The notes below the pieces were generated by a model, which ran no database searches, had not been told where the DNA came from, and worked only from the letters and a program-made list of their open reading frames with translations. Of a DNA stretch of 50,155 bases, positions 23,810 to 32,885 are shown piece by piece. The DNA lies in assembly GCA_947475315.1 (NCBI GenBank), contig CANJMY010000019.1:1-50155 (forward strand). The letters run 5' to 3'. Made by a program: the position numbers and the translations under genes. Positions within the stretch are counted from its first letter, which is position 1. Each line of letters begins with the position of its first letter. The DNA is from Pseudomonadota bacterium (lineage in GTDB: Bacteria > Myxococcota_A > UBA796 > GCA-2862545).

Positions 23810-26521
23810 TCATCGCGTACGGAACGGGGTGCTCGGATCGATCCAGCCCAAGGCGCGCCGCCACCACGGCACGGTCGCCGCGGACTCCCGGCGTACCGCG
23901 CGGACCCAGGCGCGCCACGTCTGCGCGTCGATGGGTAGGGTGTGCTCCGGGCCGAACGCGGACGCGACGTGCGCGTCCGTCAACGCCATCATGCTCGGCG
24001 CCACGGCGGCGACGCGGCGCGCGTGGCGCTCCCGGGACTCACCGACCTCGCGGCCGAGGCCCACCGAAGTCAGGCGGTGCAGCGCCGCGCGGTAGGCGAC
24101 GCGCGGCAGCGCCGCCTGAAGCATCCACGGGCAGAATGCGAACCAGACCTTACCCAAGTAGACGCCGATCACCGCGAGCAGCGCCAGCCCGCGGAGGATC
24201 GTCCACAGGCCCACCGCGACACTGCGCAGCGCCGGCATCAGCTCCCGGAGCCAGTCGCGCGGCGTGGGCGGGATCTCCGCCGCGGGCGGGGTCTGCCGCG
24301 CCAGCTCGCCGAGCTGCCGCGCCACATCCTCGTCGAGCGGCGGCGACGGCGGGTCGACGATCTCGCGCGGGGTCGGATCGACCGCGACCCAGCCGATCCC
24401 GTCGAGCCAGATCTCCGGCCACGCGTGCGCCTGGTGCCCGCGCACCACCAGGCTCGACCCGCGACGATCGCTCGCCGGGACGGCGTAGCCCGTGCCAATG
24501 CGCGACGGGATTCCCAGCAAACGGTCCAGGTAGACCGACGCGTGCGCGCCGTGCACGCAGTAGCCGTGCAGATCGCCGAACAGGAAGTCCGCCGTCGGGT
24601 CGCCCTCGCCCTCATGTCTGCGGGAGCTGTCGCCGGTCATGTGGTCGTCGAGCCAGCGCTTCACCCCCAGCGCACGCGCCATCGGGTCGGCCGCCGCGCT
24701 CGCGGACAGGCCCGCCACGATCTCGTCCGCGAGCGCGCGGTACCTCGGATCGGTCGGCGCGGTCAGATAGGTCTGTCGAAGCTCCGGGCTCACGTCCGGG
24801 CCGTTTGCGGTGTGCCCGAGCATGCCCTCGAACCCCAGCGGGTTCACGGCGGACGAGAAGGACCACGCGCGGAGGAAGCGGCTCGGATCCGGGTTGGGCA
24901 GCGGCGCGTACGACACGGGGAAGTCGGGCGAGAACGGCAGCGCGTGGTCGACGAGGATCGCCACGCTGCCGGTGAGCTGAAAGCGCGCGTCCATCGGCGG
25001 CGGCGCATCGCTCCCGACGGCCGCGGTGGGCATCGCGCCGATCAGGTCGCGGTCGAGCCCGCTGTCTGGCGCCGCGGGGATGAGCCGGTGCCCATTGAAC
25101 ACGGAGAGCGCGCCCTGGCGCAGGTACCAGAGCTCCGTCGGCGGCTCGAAGTCGTCGTCGAGCAGCACCACCGCGACGGGCTGCGCGTTCTGGCCTGCGC
25201 TCCCGGACTTGGACTGCTCCTCCGACGGCGCGCCGCCTCCAGAGCCATCCTCGGGTGGCTTGGCGTCGGGGGGCGGCGCTTCTGGCGGCGCGTCCGGCGG
25301 CTTGGGGTCGGAGGGCTTCGACTCCGGCGGCTTGCCGTTCCACGGCTTGGACTCGGGCGGCTGCGACTGCGGCGGCTTGGACGCGGGCGATCCATCCTGC
25401 GGCCTCTGCTCGTCCGTCGAGTCCTTTGGCGTGCCACCCGCGGAGCCCTGGCCCGCGCGCGCGTTCGACGGCCCGCCCCGCGGCGATCGATCGGCGGAGG
25501 GCGGCGGCTGTCCGGCGTCCTGGGCGTCGGGCGCGGCATCCGCGGCGCCGTCCTGCCCGGCGGGCTGGCCTACCGGCTTGGGCTTGGCGCCGCCGTCCTG
25601 GCCCTGCGCGTCCGGCGTGGGCTTGGCTCCGTCCGCATCTTTGGGCGACGCGGGCTGCCCACGGTCGTCTGGCTTGGGTGCGCCGGGGTCCGCACCGTCG
25701 GCACCATGCGGCTTGGGCGACTCCCCGCCGTCCCCGCCGCTGGGCTCGGCCTCTGGCGGCGGCGCGCCTGCGCCGGCCTGCGGGGGCACGTCGACCGGTG
25801 GCTTGGAGGGGTCCGCGCGCGGCAGGTCCCCGTCCTCGCCCTTCAACGTCGCCTGGGTCTGCAGGTCGGGAGGCGGAGTGACGCCCGCGATCCCCACGAG
25901 CAGCCAGCCAAGCGCCAGCACCACCGGCACGATGAGCAGCGCCGTGCGACGGATGCGCCCGACGTGCTCGACCGCGAGCAGCGCCAACAACACCAGCGCC
26001 GCCGCGCCGCCGATGCCGAAGAGCAGCGTCCGAGGGTCCATGCCCAGGGTCCACGCGAGATCGGCCACCGCGAGCGGACGCCCGACGGCGCCATCGCGGT
26101 GGGAGGCGAACACCGACGCGCCCGACGCGGCGAGCAGCACCGCCTCCAGCCCGCGCGCCGTGTCGTGACGTGCGCCCAGCGCCCGGAACCCGCCGACGAA
26201 GCTGGTGGCCACCACCCCGAACACCGCCCAGCCCGCGAGCGAGAGTGCGAGCCCAGGCCCCAGCCAGCGCGCGACGAAGGTGTCGGTCAGCACGCCCGCG
26301 ATCACCGGCCCCAGCAGGCAGGCCACCACCGCACCGACCGCGATCCACCGCGAGCGCACCGCGCGCCGCAGCGCGAGCTCACCCACGGCCAGCCCGGCCG
26401 CGACGCCGGTCAGGGCCGCCAACAGGTCGGCCATCCCTGCGAACGGCGACAGCAGCGCCACGATCGCCAGCGACCACGCCAGCCCGCGCAGCACGAGGCG
26501 CAGCATCGGACGGGCGGTCAT
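23810..26521 (-). CDS. TgpA-like transglutaminase domain membrane protein with long Pro-rich insert
   Basis: The product is 903 aa. The N-terminal part has about six membrane helices (residues 5-215), then a very unusual Pro/Lys/Asp/Gly-rich segment of some 230 residues (about 216-447), then a periplasmic transglutaminase-like core. The catalytic triad is visible as Cys in GYCVHGAHA, His in HAWPEIW and Asp in WVAVDPTP. A further helix and a cytoplasmic tail follow. TgpA-type proteins are essential in some bacteria and are thought to act on envelope proteins or peptidoglycan-linked amines; the substrate is unknown. ATG 26521 overlaps the DUF58 stop (ATGA). The MoxR gene follows, so the three form a tightly coupled operon. 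Confidence 0.88.
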   Translation of the reverse strand: MTARPMLRLVLRGLAWSLAIVALLSPFAGMADLLAALTGVAAGLAVGELALRRAVRSRWIAVGAVVACLLGPVIAGVLTDTFVARWLGPGLALSLAGWAVFGVVATSFVGGFRALGARHDTARGLEAVLLAASGASVFASHRDGAVGRPLAVADLAWTLGMDPRTLLFGIGGAAALVLLALLAVEHVGRIRRTALLIVPVVLALGWLLVGIAGVTPPPDLQTQATLKGEDGDLPRADPSKPPVDVPPQAGAGAPPPEAEPSGGDGGESPKPHGADGADPGAPKPDDRGQPASPKDADGAKPTPDAQGQDGGAKPKPVGQPAGQDGAADAAPDAQDAGQPPPSADRSPRGGPSNARAGQGSAGGTPKDSTDEQRPQDGSPASKPPQSQPPESKPWNGKPPESKPSDPKPPDAPPEAPPPDAKPPEDGSGGGAPSEEQSKSGSAGQNAQPVAVVLLDDDFEPPTELWYLRQGALSVFNGHRLIPAAPDSGLDRDLIGAMPTAAVGSDAPPPMDARFQLTGSVAILVDHALPFSPDFPVSYAPLPNPDPSRFLRAWSFSSAVNPLGFEGMLGHTANGPDVSPELRQTYLTAPTDPRYRALADEIVAGLSASAAADPMARALGVKRWLDDHMTGDSSRRHEGEGDPTADFLFGDLHGYCVHGAHASVYLDRLLGIPSRIGTGYAVPASDRRGSSLVVRGHQAHAWPEIWLDGIGWVAVDPTPREIVDPPSPPLDEDVARQLGELARQTPPAAEIPPTPRDWLRELMPALRSVAVGLWTILRGLALLAVIGVYLGKVWFAFCPWMLQAALPRVAYRAALHRLTSVGLGREVGESRERHARRVAAVAPSMMALTDAHVASAFGPEHTLPIDAQTWRAWVRAVRRESAATVPWWRRALGWIDPSTPFRTR

Positions 26522-27783
26522 GCCGACGCCCGCATGCGGTCGATCGCGCTCGCCGGCCACACCTTGCCCGCCGTACGATCCACCACCACCACCCGCGCCG
26601 ACGCGGGCGTCAAGACCTTGAGCACCTCGATCAGCTCTTCACGCGTGGGCTCGGCGGGCGGACCGGTGCGGACGGACTCACGCCACCAGGCGCGCGTCTC
26701 GCCCACCGCGCGGCGCACGCCGTCCGCGCACACGAGCACGTCGACCGGCACCGGCGAGCCTGCCATCGCGTCCCGCGCTCGCGCGAGCCAGGGCCCAGGT
26801 CGGCTCGGCACGAACACCATCGCGCGCTGCCCAGGGGCACCCGCCGCGGAACGGAGGAACGCGCCGAGCCCGAGCGCGCCTCCGTCGACCCTCACGGTGC
26901 CCGACAGCACCAGCAGCCGCTCGGCGGCCGCGACGTCACGCGCCTCGCCGGCGAGCCCATCCACCGAGAGCATCCACCGCGCGCCCAGGCTGGCGTGCCG
27001 CGCCGCGACGCGCACCGCGCCCGCCGCCGCGTCGTCACCCTCTCCGATCACCAGGTACGCGCGCGTCTCGTCGTACGGCGAGAGCGCGCGCTCGGGTGTG
27101 CGCACGACCAGCGTGCGCGACCGCGCGTAGACCTTCCACAGCACCATGCGGATCGAGTCGCCTTGGGCGTAGGCCCGCAGGTCGAGCGGGTCACCGTCGG
27201 GGGTGCCCTCGGGGTGGGAGAGCCCGTCGCCACCGCGCATGCCCGCCACCGCGTCCACGTTCTCCAGGCGCCCGGTCGACGGCGAGATCGTGCAGCCGCG
27301 CGTCTCCTCGCGCTCGAAGCGGACGCGACAGAGGCCGAGCAGGTCGGCCACCTCGAAGCGCCGCACGACAGACGTGAATTCGCCGCGGCGCAGCGGACGC
27401 ACGCGCTCCAGCCGACTGCCCGACCCGGACGTCACGTCCACCGACGCCAATGGCGCCACCCACGACCACGACACGTCGACGAAGGCCAACCACCAGGGGT
27501 CCGGCGCGCGAAAGGACGACAGGATCGGGACCGAGTCTTCCAGTTGAAGCGGGCGCCCCGGAGGCGACGCGCCGTAGCGGAGCCAGAGCGCCATCCCGAC
27601 CACCGCGGGCAACGCCACGCCGACCGCCACGAGCCCCACCGACCCGATCAGGCCCAGGATCAGGTCCTGATGGCCCACGCCATCGCGCCACAGCGTCCAG
27701 GCGCTCGCCGCGACGACGATCACGCCCGCCGCGGTCAGCGGGAAGCGGTCACGGACGAACTGAAAGGCAGCGCGAAAGGACAT
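26518..27783 (-). CDS. DUF58 family membrane protein
   Basis: This 421-aa protein has two N-terminal membrane helices (about 17-70), a beta-sandwich (about 85-180), and the DUF58 signature with DPLDLRAYAQGDSIRM followed by VLWKVYARSRTL (about 215-245). The rest resembles a von Willebrand A-type fold. DUF58 proteins are found with MoxR ATPases and transglutaminases, and the three gene products are thought to work as a unit at the inner membrane. ATG 27783 fits the hydrophobic start and follows an RBS-like GAAAGGA stretch. It is divergent from the gene pair that begins at 27916. Confidence 0.88.
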   Translation of the reverse strand: MSFRAAFQFVRDRFPLTAAGVIVVAASAWTLWRDGVGHQDLILGLIGSVGLVAVGVALPAVVGMALWLRYGASPPGRPLQLEDSVPILSSFRAPDPWWLAFVDVSWSWVAPLASVDVTSGSGSRLERVRPLRRGEFTSVVRRFEVADLLGLCRVRFEREETRGCTISPSTGRLENVDAVAGMRGGDGLSHPEGTPDGDPLDLRAYAQGDSIRMVLWKVYARSRTLVVRTPERALSPYDETRAYLVIGEGDDAAAGAVRVAARHASLGARWMLSVDGLAGEARDVAAAERLLVLSGTVRVDGGALGLGAFLRSAAGAPGQRAMVFVPSRPGPWLARARDAMAGSPVPVDVLVCADGVRRAVGETRAWWRESVRTGPPAEPTREELIEVLKVLTPASARVVVVDRTAGKVWPASAIDRMRASA

Positions 27784-27915
27784 GCACGAGCGCCTTAACG
27801 CACGCCGCCACGCCTGCGCGTCGCGCGACGCACCGGACACCGTCGGTTGCAGGGGCGGCAGACGGATTGACTTGGACCGGCGCCCCGGGTGATGCTGCCT
27901 GGACCGGAGGTCCCA

Positions 27916-28344
27916 GTGGCCGCAGCGAGCGTGTCCCGCCCCGCCCTGGTGGCCGCCGCGCTGTTTGCGATGGCCAACTTGGCCGTGGGCGACACATTCC
28001 CCTTCTCCCGGTACGCGATGTACGCGGACCTGGAAGGCTACGACTCCTCTGCGCTGATCGTGTTCCGCGCCGACGGGAAGCCCGCGCAGCCCGAGGCCTT
28101 CCGGCGGTTCAGCGGCGAGCCGCTCTTCCACGTGACGTCGCCGCAGGGCGTGCGCTGCTCGATGGGCTGGCGCGTGTTCGAGTCGCGTCGGTGGATGGAG
28201 ACGCACGCCGCCGATCCCGGAGAGGAGCCAGGCCCCGTCCAGTTCCAGATCGGGTACGTCATGACCAAGCTGACGGCCGAAGGTCCCACGGTGAGCGACG
28301 AGTTCATCCCGTTGGCGGAGGGGCACGCATGGCCCGCCCCATGA
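27916..28344 (+). CDS. Uncharacterised membrane-anchored protein, first gene of a pair
   Basis: This 142-aa protein has a single N-terminal hydrophobic helix (about 6-28), then FPFSRYAMYADL and a soluble domain of about 110 residues. I chose GTG 27916 because GGAGG lies 5 nt upstream; GTG 27889 and ATG 27892 are in frame but lack a good site. The product looks like an exported or tethered protein. It overlaps the next gene by 16 nt and is surely co-transcribed with it. The FPFSxYxMY motif is reminiscent of small proteins I associate with HTTM-type membrane proteins, but I am not certain. Confidence 0.55.
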   Translation: MAAASVSRPALVAAALFAMANLAVGDTFPFSRYAMYADLEGYDSSALIVFRADGKPAQPEAFRRFSGEPLFHVTSPQGVRCSMGWRVFESRRWMETHAADPGEEPGPVQFQIGYVMTKLTAEGPTVSDEFIPLAEGHAWPAP

Positions 28345-29144
28345 AGCGCGTCCCGTTTGGCCGCTGGCTGATGGCCATGGCGCTGGTCGAGGCGTGGTTC
28401 GTCTCGTCGCGCGAGTGGGCGGGCACCCACCTGTTCCGCAAGGTCGTCGGCATCGCGCACCTCGTCGACCCGACCCCGCTGGCGTCGATGCCCTCGTTCT
28501 TCATGCTCAGCGCGATCTACCTGACCTGCGTCGCGCTGTGGACCTCGGGGCGCCTGCTCCCGTTCACCGGCGCGATCGCGTGGATCGTGCTGATGATTTC
28601 GGCGTCGCTGGAGGCGAGCGCGATCGGTCGACCGAACCCCACCCTGGACGTGATCTTCCCCCTGGTGATGTTGGGCGCGTGGGAGGTCGGCCGCCAGATC
28701 AAGCGCGCCGCGTCCGAGCCCGAGCGAGACGCGTTCGCGCACGAGGTCGTCTGCGGCGTGCTCGCCGCGATCTTTGTGCTGGCGTGCACCGCCAAGCTGT
28801 CGCACACCGGCATGTCGTGGACCGACGGCAACCCGCTCCGCCTGTTGGTGTTCGAGCGCAGCTTCGCCGCCACCCCACCGCTGGGTGACCTGCGGCTCGC
28901 GTTCGCCAACACGCCTTGGCTCGCGCGGTTCGCGTCCAGCTACACGGTGCTCGTGCAGGGCGCGGGGATCTGCTTCCTGTGGCCGCGGGCGCGCAAGCTC
29001 TGGACGCTGGCGGTGATCCCCATGTTCACCGGCTTCGCCGTCCTGATGGGCATGTTTCAGGTGCCCTGGGTGCTGCTGCCGATCGCGCTGTCCTGGTCGA
29101 CGTTTGGCCTGAGTCACCCGGCCAAGCCCGCGCCGGTCGGATAG
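28329..29144 (+). CDS. Multi-pass membrane protein, possible HTTM-like
   Basis: This 271-aa integral membrane protein has about seven or eight hydrophobic helices and few soluble loops. ATG 28329 has GGAGGGG 6 nt upstream; ATG 28341 overlaps the upstream stop as ATGA and would give a slightly shorter form. The layout and pairing with a single-helix partner recall HTTM/vitamin K-dependent carboxylase-like proteins, but I see no sure family motif. Function unknown; possible roles are transport or lipid or protein modification in the membrane. Confidence 0.55.
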   Translation: MARPMKRVPFGRWLMAMALVEAWFVSSREWAGTHLFRKVVGIAHLVDPTPLASMPSFFMLSAIYLTCVALWTSGRLLPFTGAIAWIVLMISASLEASAIGRPNPTLDVIFPLVMLGAWEVGRQIKRAASEPERDAFAHEVVCGVLAAIFVLACTAKLSHTGMSWTDGNPLRLLVFERSFAATPPLGDLRLAFANTPWLARFASSYTVLVQGAGICFLWPRARKLWTLAVIPMFTGFAVLMGMFQVPWVLLPIALSWSTFGLSHPAKPAPVG

Positions 29145-29176
29145 GCGCCGCGCCACAACGTGGGGTCAGTGACGTC

Positions 29177-29521
29177 ATGCTCGGAAGCACGTTCATCTAC
29201 GAAGACGAGCCCTCGCGCCTTCGGGCGCTGCTCAAGCCCGACGCGCTCGACGACCTGGACTTTATCCAGCTTGAGGTCATGAGCACGCTCGACTTCGAGT
29301 CGATCCTGGGCGTCGAAGACCTGGACTGGGCCGAGGGTCCCGCCGTCGTGCTCGACGATCGCCGGGGCGTGGCGGTGTTCAAGATCTCCGAGGCCGCGCT
29401 GCTCTACGTGCTGGCGCACAAGCAGGGGCTGGATGTGCACCAACGCTCGGACATCTCGGAGCTCTCGCGCTTCGTGACCGACCGCGGCGCGAAGCACATC
29501 TACGAGTACACCAAGTTCTGA
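29177..29521 (+). CDS. Small acidic protein of unknown function
   Basis: This 114-aa cytoplasmic protein begins at ATG 29177. It is acidic, with several short alternating blocks (LDDLDFIQLEVMSTLDFESI, DWAEGPAVVLDD) and a helical C-terminus ending HIYEYTKF. I recognise no family. It starts 32 bp after the membrane-protein gene and may be on the same transcript. The next gene is convergent and ends 9 bp away. Confidence 0.45.
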   Translation: MLGSTFIYEDEPSRLRALLKPDALDDLDFIQLEVMSTLDFESILGVEDLDWAEGPAVVLDDRRGVAVFKISEAALLYVLAHKQGLDVHQRSDISELSRFVTDRGAKHIYEYTKF

Positions 29522-29530
29522 TCGCTGGCT

Positions 29531-31522
29531 TCAGCGCCTGACCGGCGCCGCCCAAGACGGCAGCGCCAAGTCCTTGGGCTTGTCCCATCCCAGGAAGCGC
29601 GCCTCGTCTCCCACGCACCAGCCGGGGAGGGTCGAAGAACGGTTCCCGCGCATGAGCGTCAGCAGCGCGCGCAGCCGCGACACCGCGTCGGTGCCGCCCG
29701 CGTCGCGCGCGTCCAGCCACGCACCCGGGGCGACGCGGAGGAGCGACGCGTCCACCGCCTCGGCGATCGAGGTGTCCCCCGATTCGGCCTCGATGAGCGC
29801 GACCAGAAGCCAGGTGCTGATCCGCCCCGCCTTGCCGCGCAGGGCGATCGCCAGGTCGCGGCGGGCGGCGTCGAGGTCACCCAAGCGCCACGACATCTCC
29901 GCGCGGTACGGAAAGAGCGTCGGGCCCTCGAAGCCGAGCACTTCGACGGACTCAAGCCACACCTCGCGAGCGCGGGGCAGGTCCTCGCGCAGCAGGTGGG
30001 ACGCGCCCATGCCGATCCACGCCCACGTGGTGACGCCATCGCGCGCGAGCGCCTCATGGAAGCTGGCCTCGGCCTCGGCCGGACGGCCCAGCCACAGCAG
30101 CGTCTCGCCGCGGTAGGTGCATGGCGTCGGATCGCCGGGGAAGCGCGCCGCCAGCGCATCAAAGCGCGCGAGGACCTCCGACGCGGGTCGGGTGCGGAGC
30201 AGCAGCTGAGTGGCCCGCGCGAGCGCCCGTGGGTGGGGCGGGACGTCCACCGCCACCAGCCGGCCGTCCACCAGCTCGGTCGGGTGCGCCGAGCGGTTCC
30301 CGCCAAAGCGCGTCAGCACGGACTCCAGCGCGTCGCGGATCGGACCGACGCGCCCGCTCTCCAGCGCCGCGATGTCGATGAGATCGCTCAGCTTCTCGAC
30401 CACCGGCCGCCACGCCGCCGGGTGCCGCGTCGCGTCGTCCGCCACGCCGTGCAGCACGCCGAGCACCCGGGTGATCTGCGCGACCAGCGACCAGCCGCGG
30501 CCCGACGACATGGCGCGCGTGGCCGTCGCGATCGCGGGGCCGCCGCGTCCGAGCCGGCGCTGCGCCTCGCTCTGCCAGACCAGGACCTCGTCGGCGGGCA
30601 GCCAGCTCGGCGCGCCCCCGCGCCCCGCGGTGAGCGACGGCGTCACGCGCTCCAGCGCTGCGAGCCCGGTCGCCGCGTCGCCACCCAGCACGCGCGCCGC
30701 GCCGCCGATCGCCAACGCCTCGGGCGAATCCGGTCCGACCTCGTCCGCGAGCGACGCCGCGCGCGCCGCCTCGCCTCGCCACAGCGCGATCCGCGCCGCC
30801 GCCAGTCGGGCCGCGGGCTCCGTTGAGCGCGCGACGCAGTCCTCCGCCTCCTCCGGTCGGCCGATCGCCATCCAGCGCGCCGCGTGGACCACCACGTTGG
30901 CGGGGGTCGCGTCAGCGGCGAGGCGGATGGCCTCCGAGGCGTCGGACGCGTCACGCGCCGCCGCGATCTCCGCGGCCAGATCGAGCGCCACCAGGTCGTC
31001 TGGCGCCGCGCTCCGTGCGCGGGCGACCGCGTCTGCGGCCGCGTCCAGATCGCGATGCCCCACCAGCGCCCGCGCGAGGCGGAGGAGGTGAGGCGCGCTC
31101 GCGTCCGGGCGATCCGTCACGCGGCGCAGCGCCGCCAGCGATGCGTGCGGACGACCGAGGCGATCGTGGACCTCGTGCAGGACGAGCCATGGATCGACCG
31201 CGTCGGGTGCCATCTCAGTCGCGTGTTGGGCGAGCGCCAACGCGCGGGGCAGCTCCTCCGGTCGCGGCGCCGCCGAGGGGCCGCCACCCGCGCCGAAGCC
31301 CGCGCCCCAGCCGATCAAGCGCGCCGCGCGCACCCATACACGCACGTCATCAGGAGCCGCGGTCAGCGCCTGCTCCACACGTGCCTCGCAGACTTCACGG
31401 TCGCCGAGCTGCCGCGCGCACCACCCTGCGAGGAGCAGCGACTCTGCGTCCTCCATGCCCTCGAGCGAGGCGAGCGCCTCAGCGAACTTGCCCTCGCGCG
31501 CGAGCTCACGAGGGGCGGTCAC
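29531..31522 (-). CDS. TPR-repeat protein
   Basis: This 663-aa protein is almost wholly helical with repeated Ala/Leu-rich pairs of the TPR type, for example LGRPAEAEASFHEALARDGV and RLGDLDAARRDLAIAL. TPR stacks hold other proteins. No signal peptide is seen from GTG 31522, which follows a GGAG; longer in-frame starts give an Arg-rich leader that looks non-coding. I see no catalytic domain. It is divergent from the GH18 lipoprotein gene, with a 171-bp intergenic region that should hold promoters for both. Confidence 0.6.
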   Translation of the reverse strand: MTAPRELAREGKFAEALASLEGMEDAESLLLAGWCARQLGDREVCEARVEQALTAAPDDVRVWVRAARLIGWGAGFGAGGGPSAAPRPEELPRALALAQHATEMAPDAVDPWLVLHEVHDRLGRPHASLAALRRVTDRPDASAPHLLRLARALVGHRDLDAAADAVARARSAAPDDLVALDLAAEIAAARDASDASEAIRLAADATPANVVVHAARWMAIGRPEEAEDCVARSTEPAARLAAARIALWRGEAARAASLADEVGPDSPEALAIGGAARVLGGDAATGLAALERVTPSLTAGRGGAPSWLPADEVLVWQSEAQRRLGRGGPAIATATRAMSSGRGWSLVAQITRVLGVLHGVADDATRHPAAWRPVVEKLSDLIDIAALESGRVGPIRDALESVLTRFGGNRSAHPTELVDGRLVAVDVPPHPRALARATQLLLRTRPASEVLARFDALAARFPGDPTPCTYRGETLLWLGRPAEAEASFHEALARDGVTTWAWIGMGASHLLREDLPRAREVWLESVEVLGFEGPTLFPYRAEMSWRLGDLDAARRDLAIALRGKAGRISTWLLVALIEAESGDTSIAEAVDASLLRVAPGAWLDARDAGGTDAVSRLRALLTLMRGNRSSTLPGWCVGDEARFLGWDKPKDLALPSWAAPVRR

Positions 31523-31693
31523 GCGCCGCTCCGGGGAGCGCGACGAGGCCAGCACGGCGCCAACGTTCGGACCAGCACGGCGGCTCCCCAAGCGGCGGAC
31601 AACGGTCCTTCGCCAGCCCGGTCGTATCGACGCCCGCTGGGCCCCGCCACGAACCAGCGCGGCGGGCGGCCTGCGCGAGGATACAGAGTGCAC

Positions 31694-32830
31694 ATGCTCC
31701 TCCTCGCGCCAATGCTGCTCACGTTGGTCGGCTGCGTGCCGCCGGACTCAGGCTCGCCTGGGAAGGGCCACCACCCGGATCAGCCGTCCGTCCATCAGCA
31801 GGCCGAGCTGGACGCGGCGACGTTCCCGTCGGACTACGCCCAGGTCTCGGAGCCGACCCGCCCGGTGGACGAGCCGCCCGCGATCACGGTCTACGGCTAC
31901 TGGCCCTACTGGGGCGACCCGCTCCCGACGGTGCCCTGGGATCAGCTCACCCACGTCGCGATCTTCGACGTGACCCTCGACGCGGACGGCGGGCTGACCG
32001 ACACCGCGCACTGGACCGATCACGCCGCCGAGGCCGTCGCGCTCGCAGAGCCGTACGGCGTGCACGTCGACCTCACCGTCACGTCCTTCGATGACGCGGT
32101 GATGGACTCGGTGCTCGCCTCGCGCGACAAGCGTCGCGCGGCGGTCGCGGCGCTGGCAGCGCTGGTCGACGACTACGGCGCGGACGGCGTGAACGTGGAC
32201 TTCGAGGGCCTGCCGGTCGGTTCGAAGGCCGCGTTTGTCGTCTTCATCCAGGAGCTCGCCGCAGAGGTGGGCGAGGTCTACATCGCGATGCCCGCGGTCG
32301 ATTGGGCCGGCGCCTACGACTACGATCAGCTCGCCCTGGCCTCCGACGGCCTGTTCATCATGGGCTACGACTACCACTACTCGGGCGGTGACCCAGGCCC
32401 CGTCTCCCCGCTCGACTCCAGCGGCACGTGGGGCAACTACGGTCTGGCGTGGACGGTCGACGACTATCAGCGCTGGGGCGCCACGGCGGACAAGCTGGTG
32501 CTCGGGCTACCACTGTACGGCGTAGACTGGCCTACGACGTCGAACGCGGTGCCGGGCACCAAGACCGGCCGCGGGTCGACCAGCCTGTACGCGGACGCCG
32601 TGGTCGCGGGCGGCTCCCTCGGCCGACACTGGGACGCGGACTCGTCGACGCCCTACGCGTTCCCTTCCTCAGACCACCAGCTCTGGTATGACGACGACGC
32701 CAGCCTCGACGCGAAGATCGGGCTCGCGGTCGATCAGGGCCTGCAGGGCGTGGGCTTCTGGGCCCTCACGTACGACAACCACGACCCCGCGCTCTGGGCC
32801 ATGGTGGACGGCTGGAGTCACCCGAACTGA
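31694..32830 (+). CDS. Glycoside hydrolase family 18-like lipoprotein
   Basis: This 378-aa lipoprotein has lipobox LVGC (Cys14) and a short linker. The TIM-barrel of family 18 then starts at ITVYGYWPYWG. The catalytic signature D-G-V-N-V-D-F-E (DxxxDxE) carries the acid/base Glu, and a second block FIMGYDYHY plus a C-terminal VGFWALTYDN strand match the barrel. GH18 enzymes cleave chitin or peptidoglycan-like N-acetylglucosamine polymers; spore cortex enzymes also belong here. Surface display would suit a predatory or saprophytic bacterium. A GTG 6 nt earlier is an alternative start. It is divergent from the TPR gene. Confidence 0.88.
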   Translation: MLLLAPMLLTLVGCVPPDSGSPGKGHHPDQPSVHQQAELDAATFPSDYAQVSEPTRPVDEPPAITVYGYWPYWGDPLPTVPWDQLTHVAIFDVTLDADGGLTDTAHWTDHAAEAVALAEPYGVHVDLTVTSFDDAVMDSVLASRDKRRAAVAALAALVDDYGADGVNVDFEGLPVGSKAAFVVFIQELAAEVGEVYIAMPAVDWAGAYDYDQLALASDGLFIMGYDYHYSGGDPGPVSPLDSSGTWGNYGLAWTVDDYQRWGATADKLVLGLPLYGVDWPTTSNAVPGTKTGRGSTSLYADAVVAGGSLGRHWDADSSTPYAFPSSDHQLWYDDDASLDAKIGLAVDQGLQGVGFWALTYDNHDPALWAMVDGWSHPN

Positions 32831-32885
32831 TCGCGACGCGGAGCGCGTGCCCCGTTAGTCTCGCGGCGCAGCACGGGGTGTCTTC

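Noticed and set aside
25181..25876. Pro-rich stretch as a recombination repeat or satellite
   Set aside because: The units vary in length and sequence and keep the reading frame, so it is better explained as a disordered protein linker.
23942..27798. Long plus-strand open frames opposite the transglutaminase and DUF58 genes
   Set aside because: The products have shadow-frame composition; the minus strand encodes complete domains with an ATGA operon overlap.
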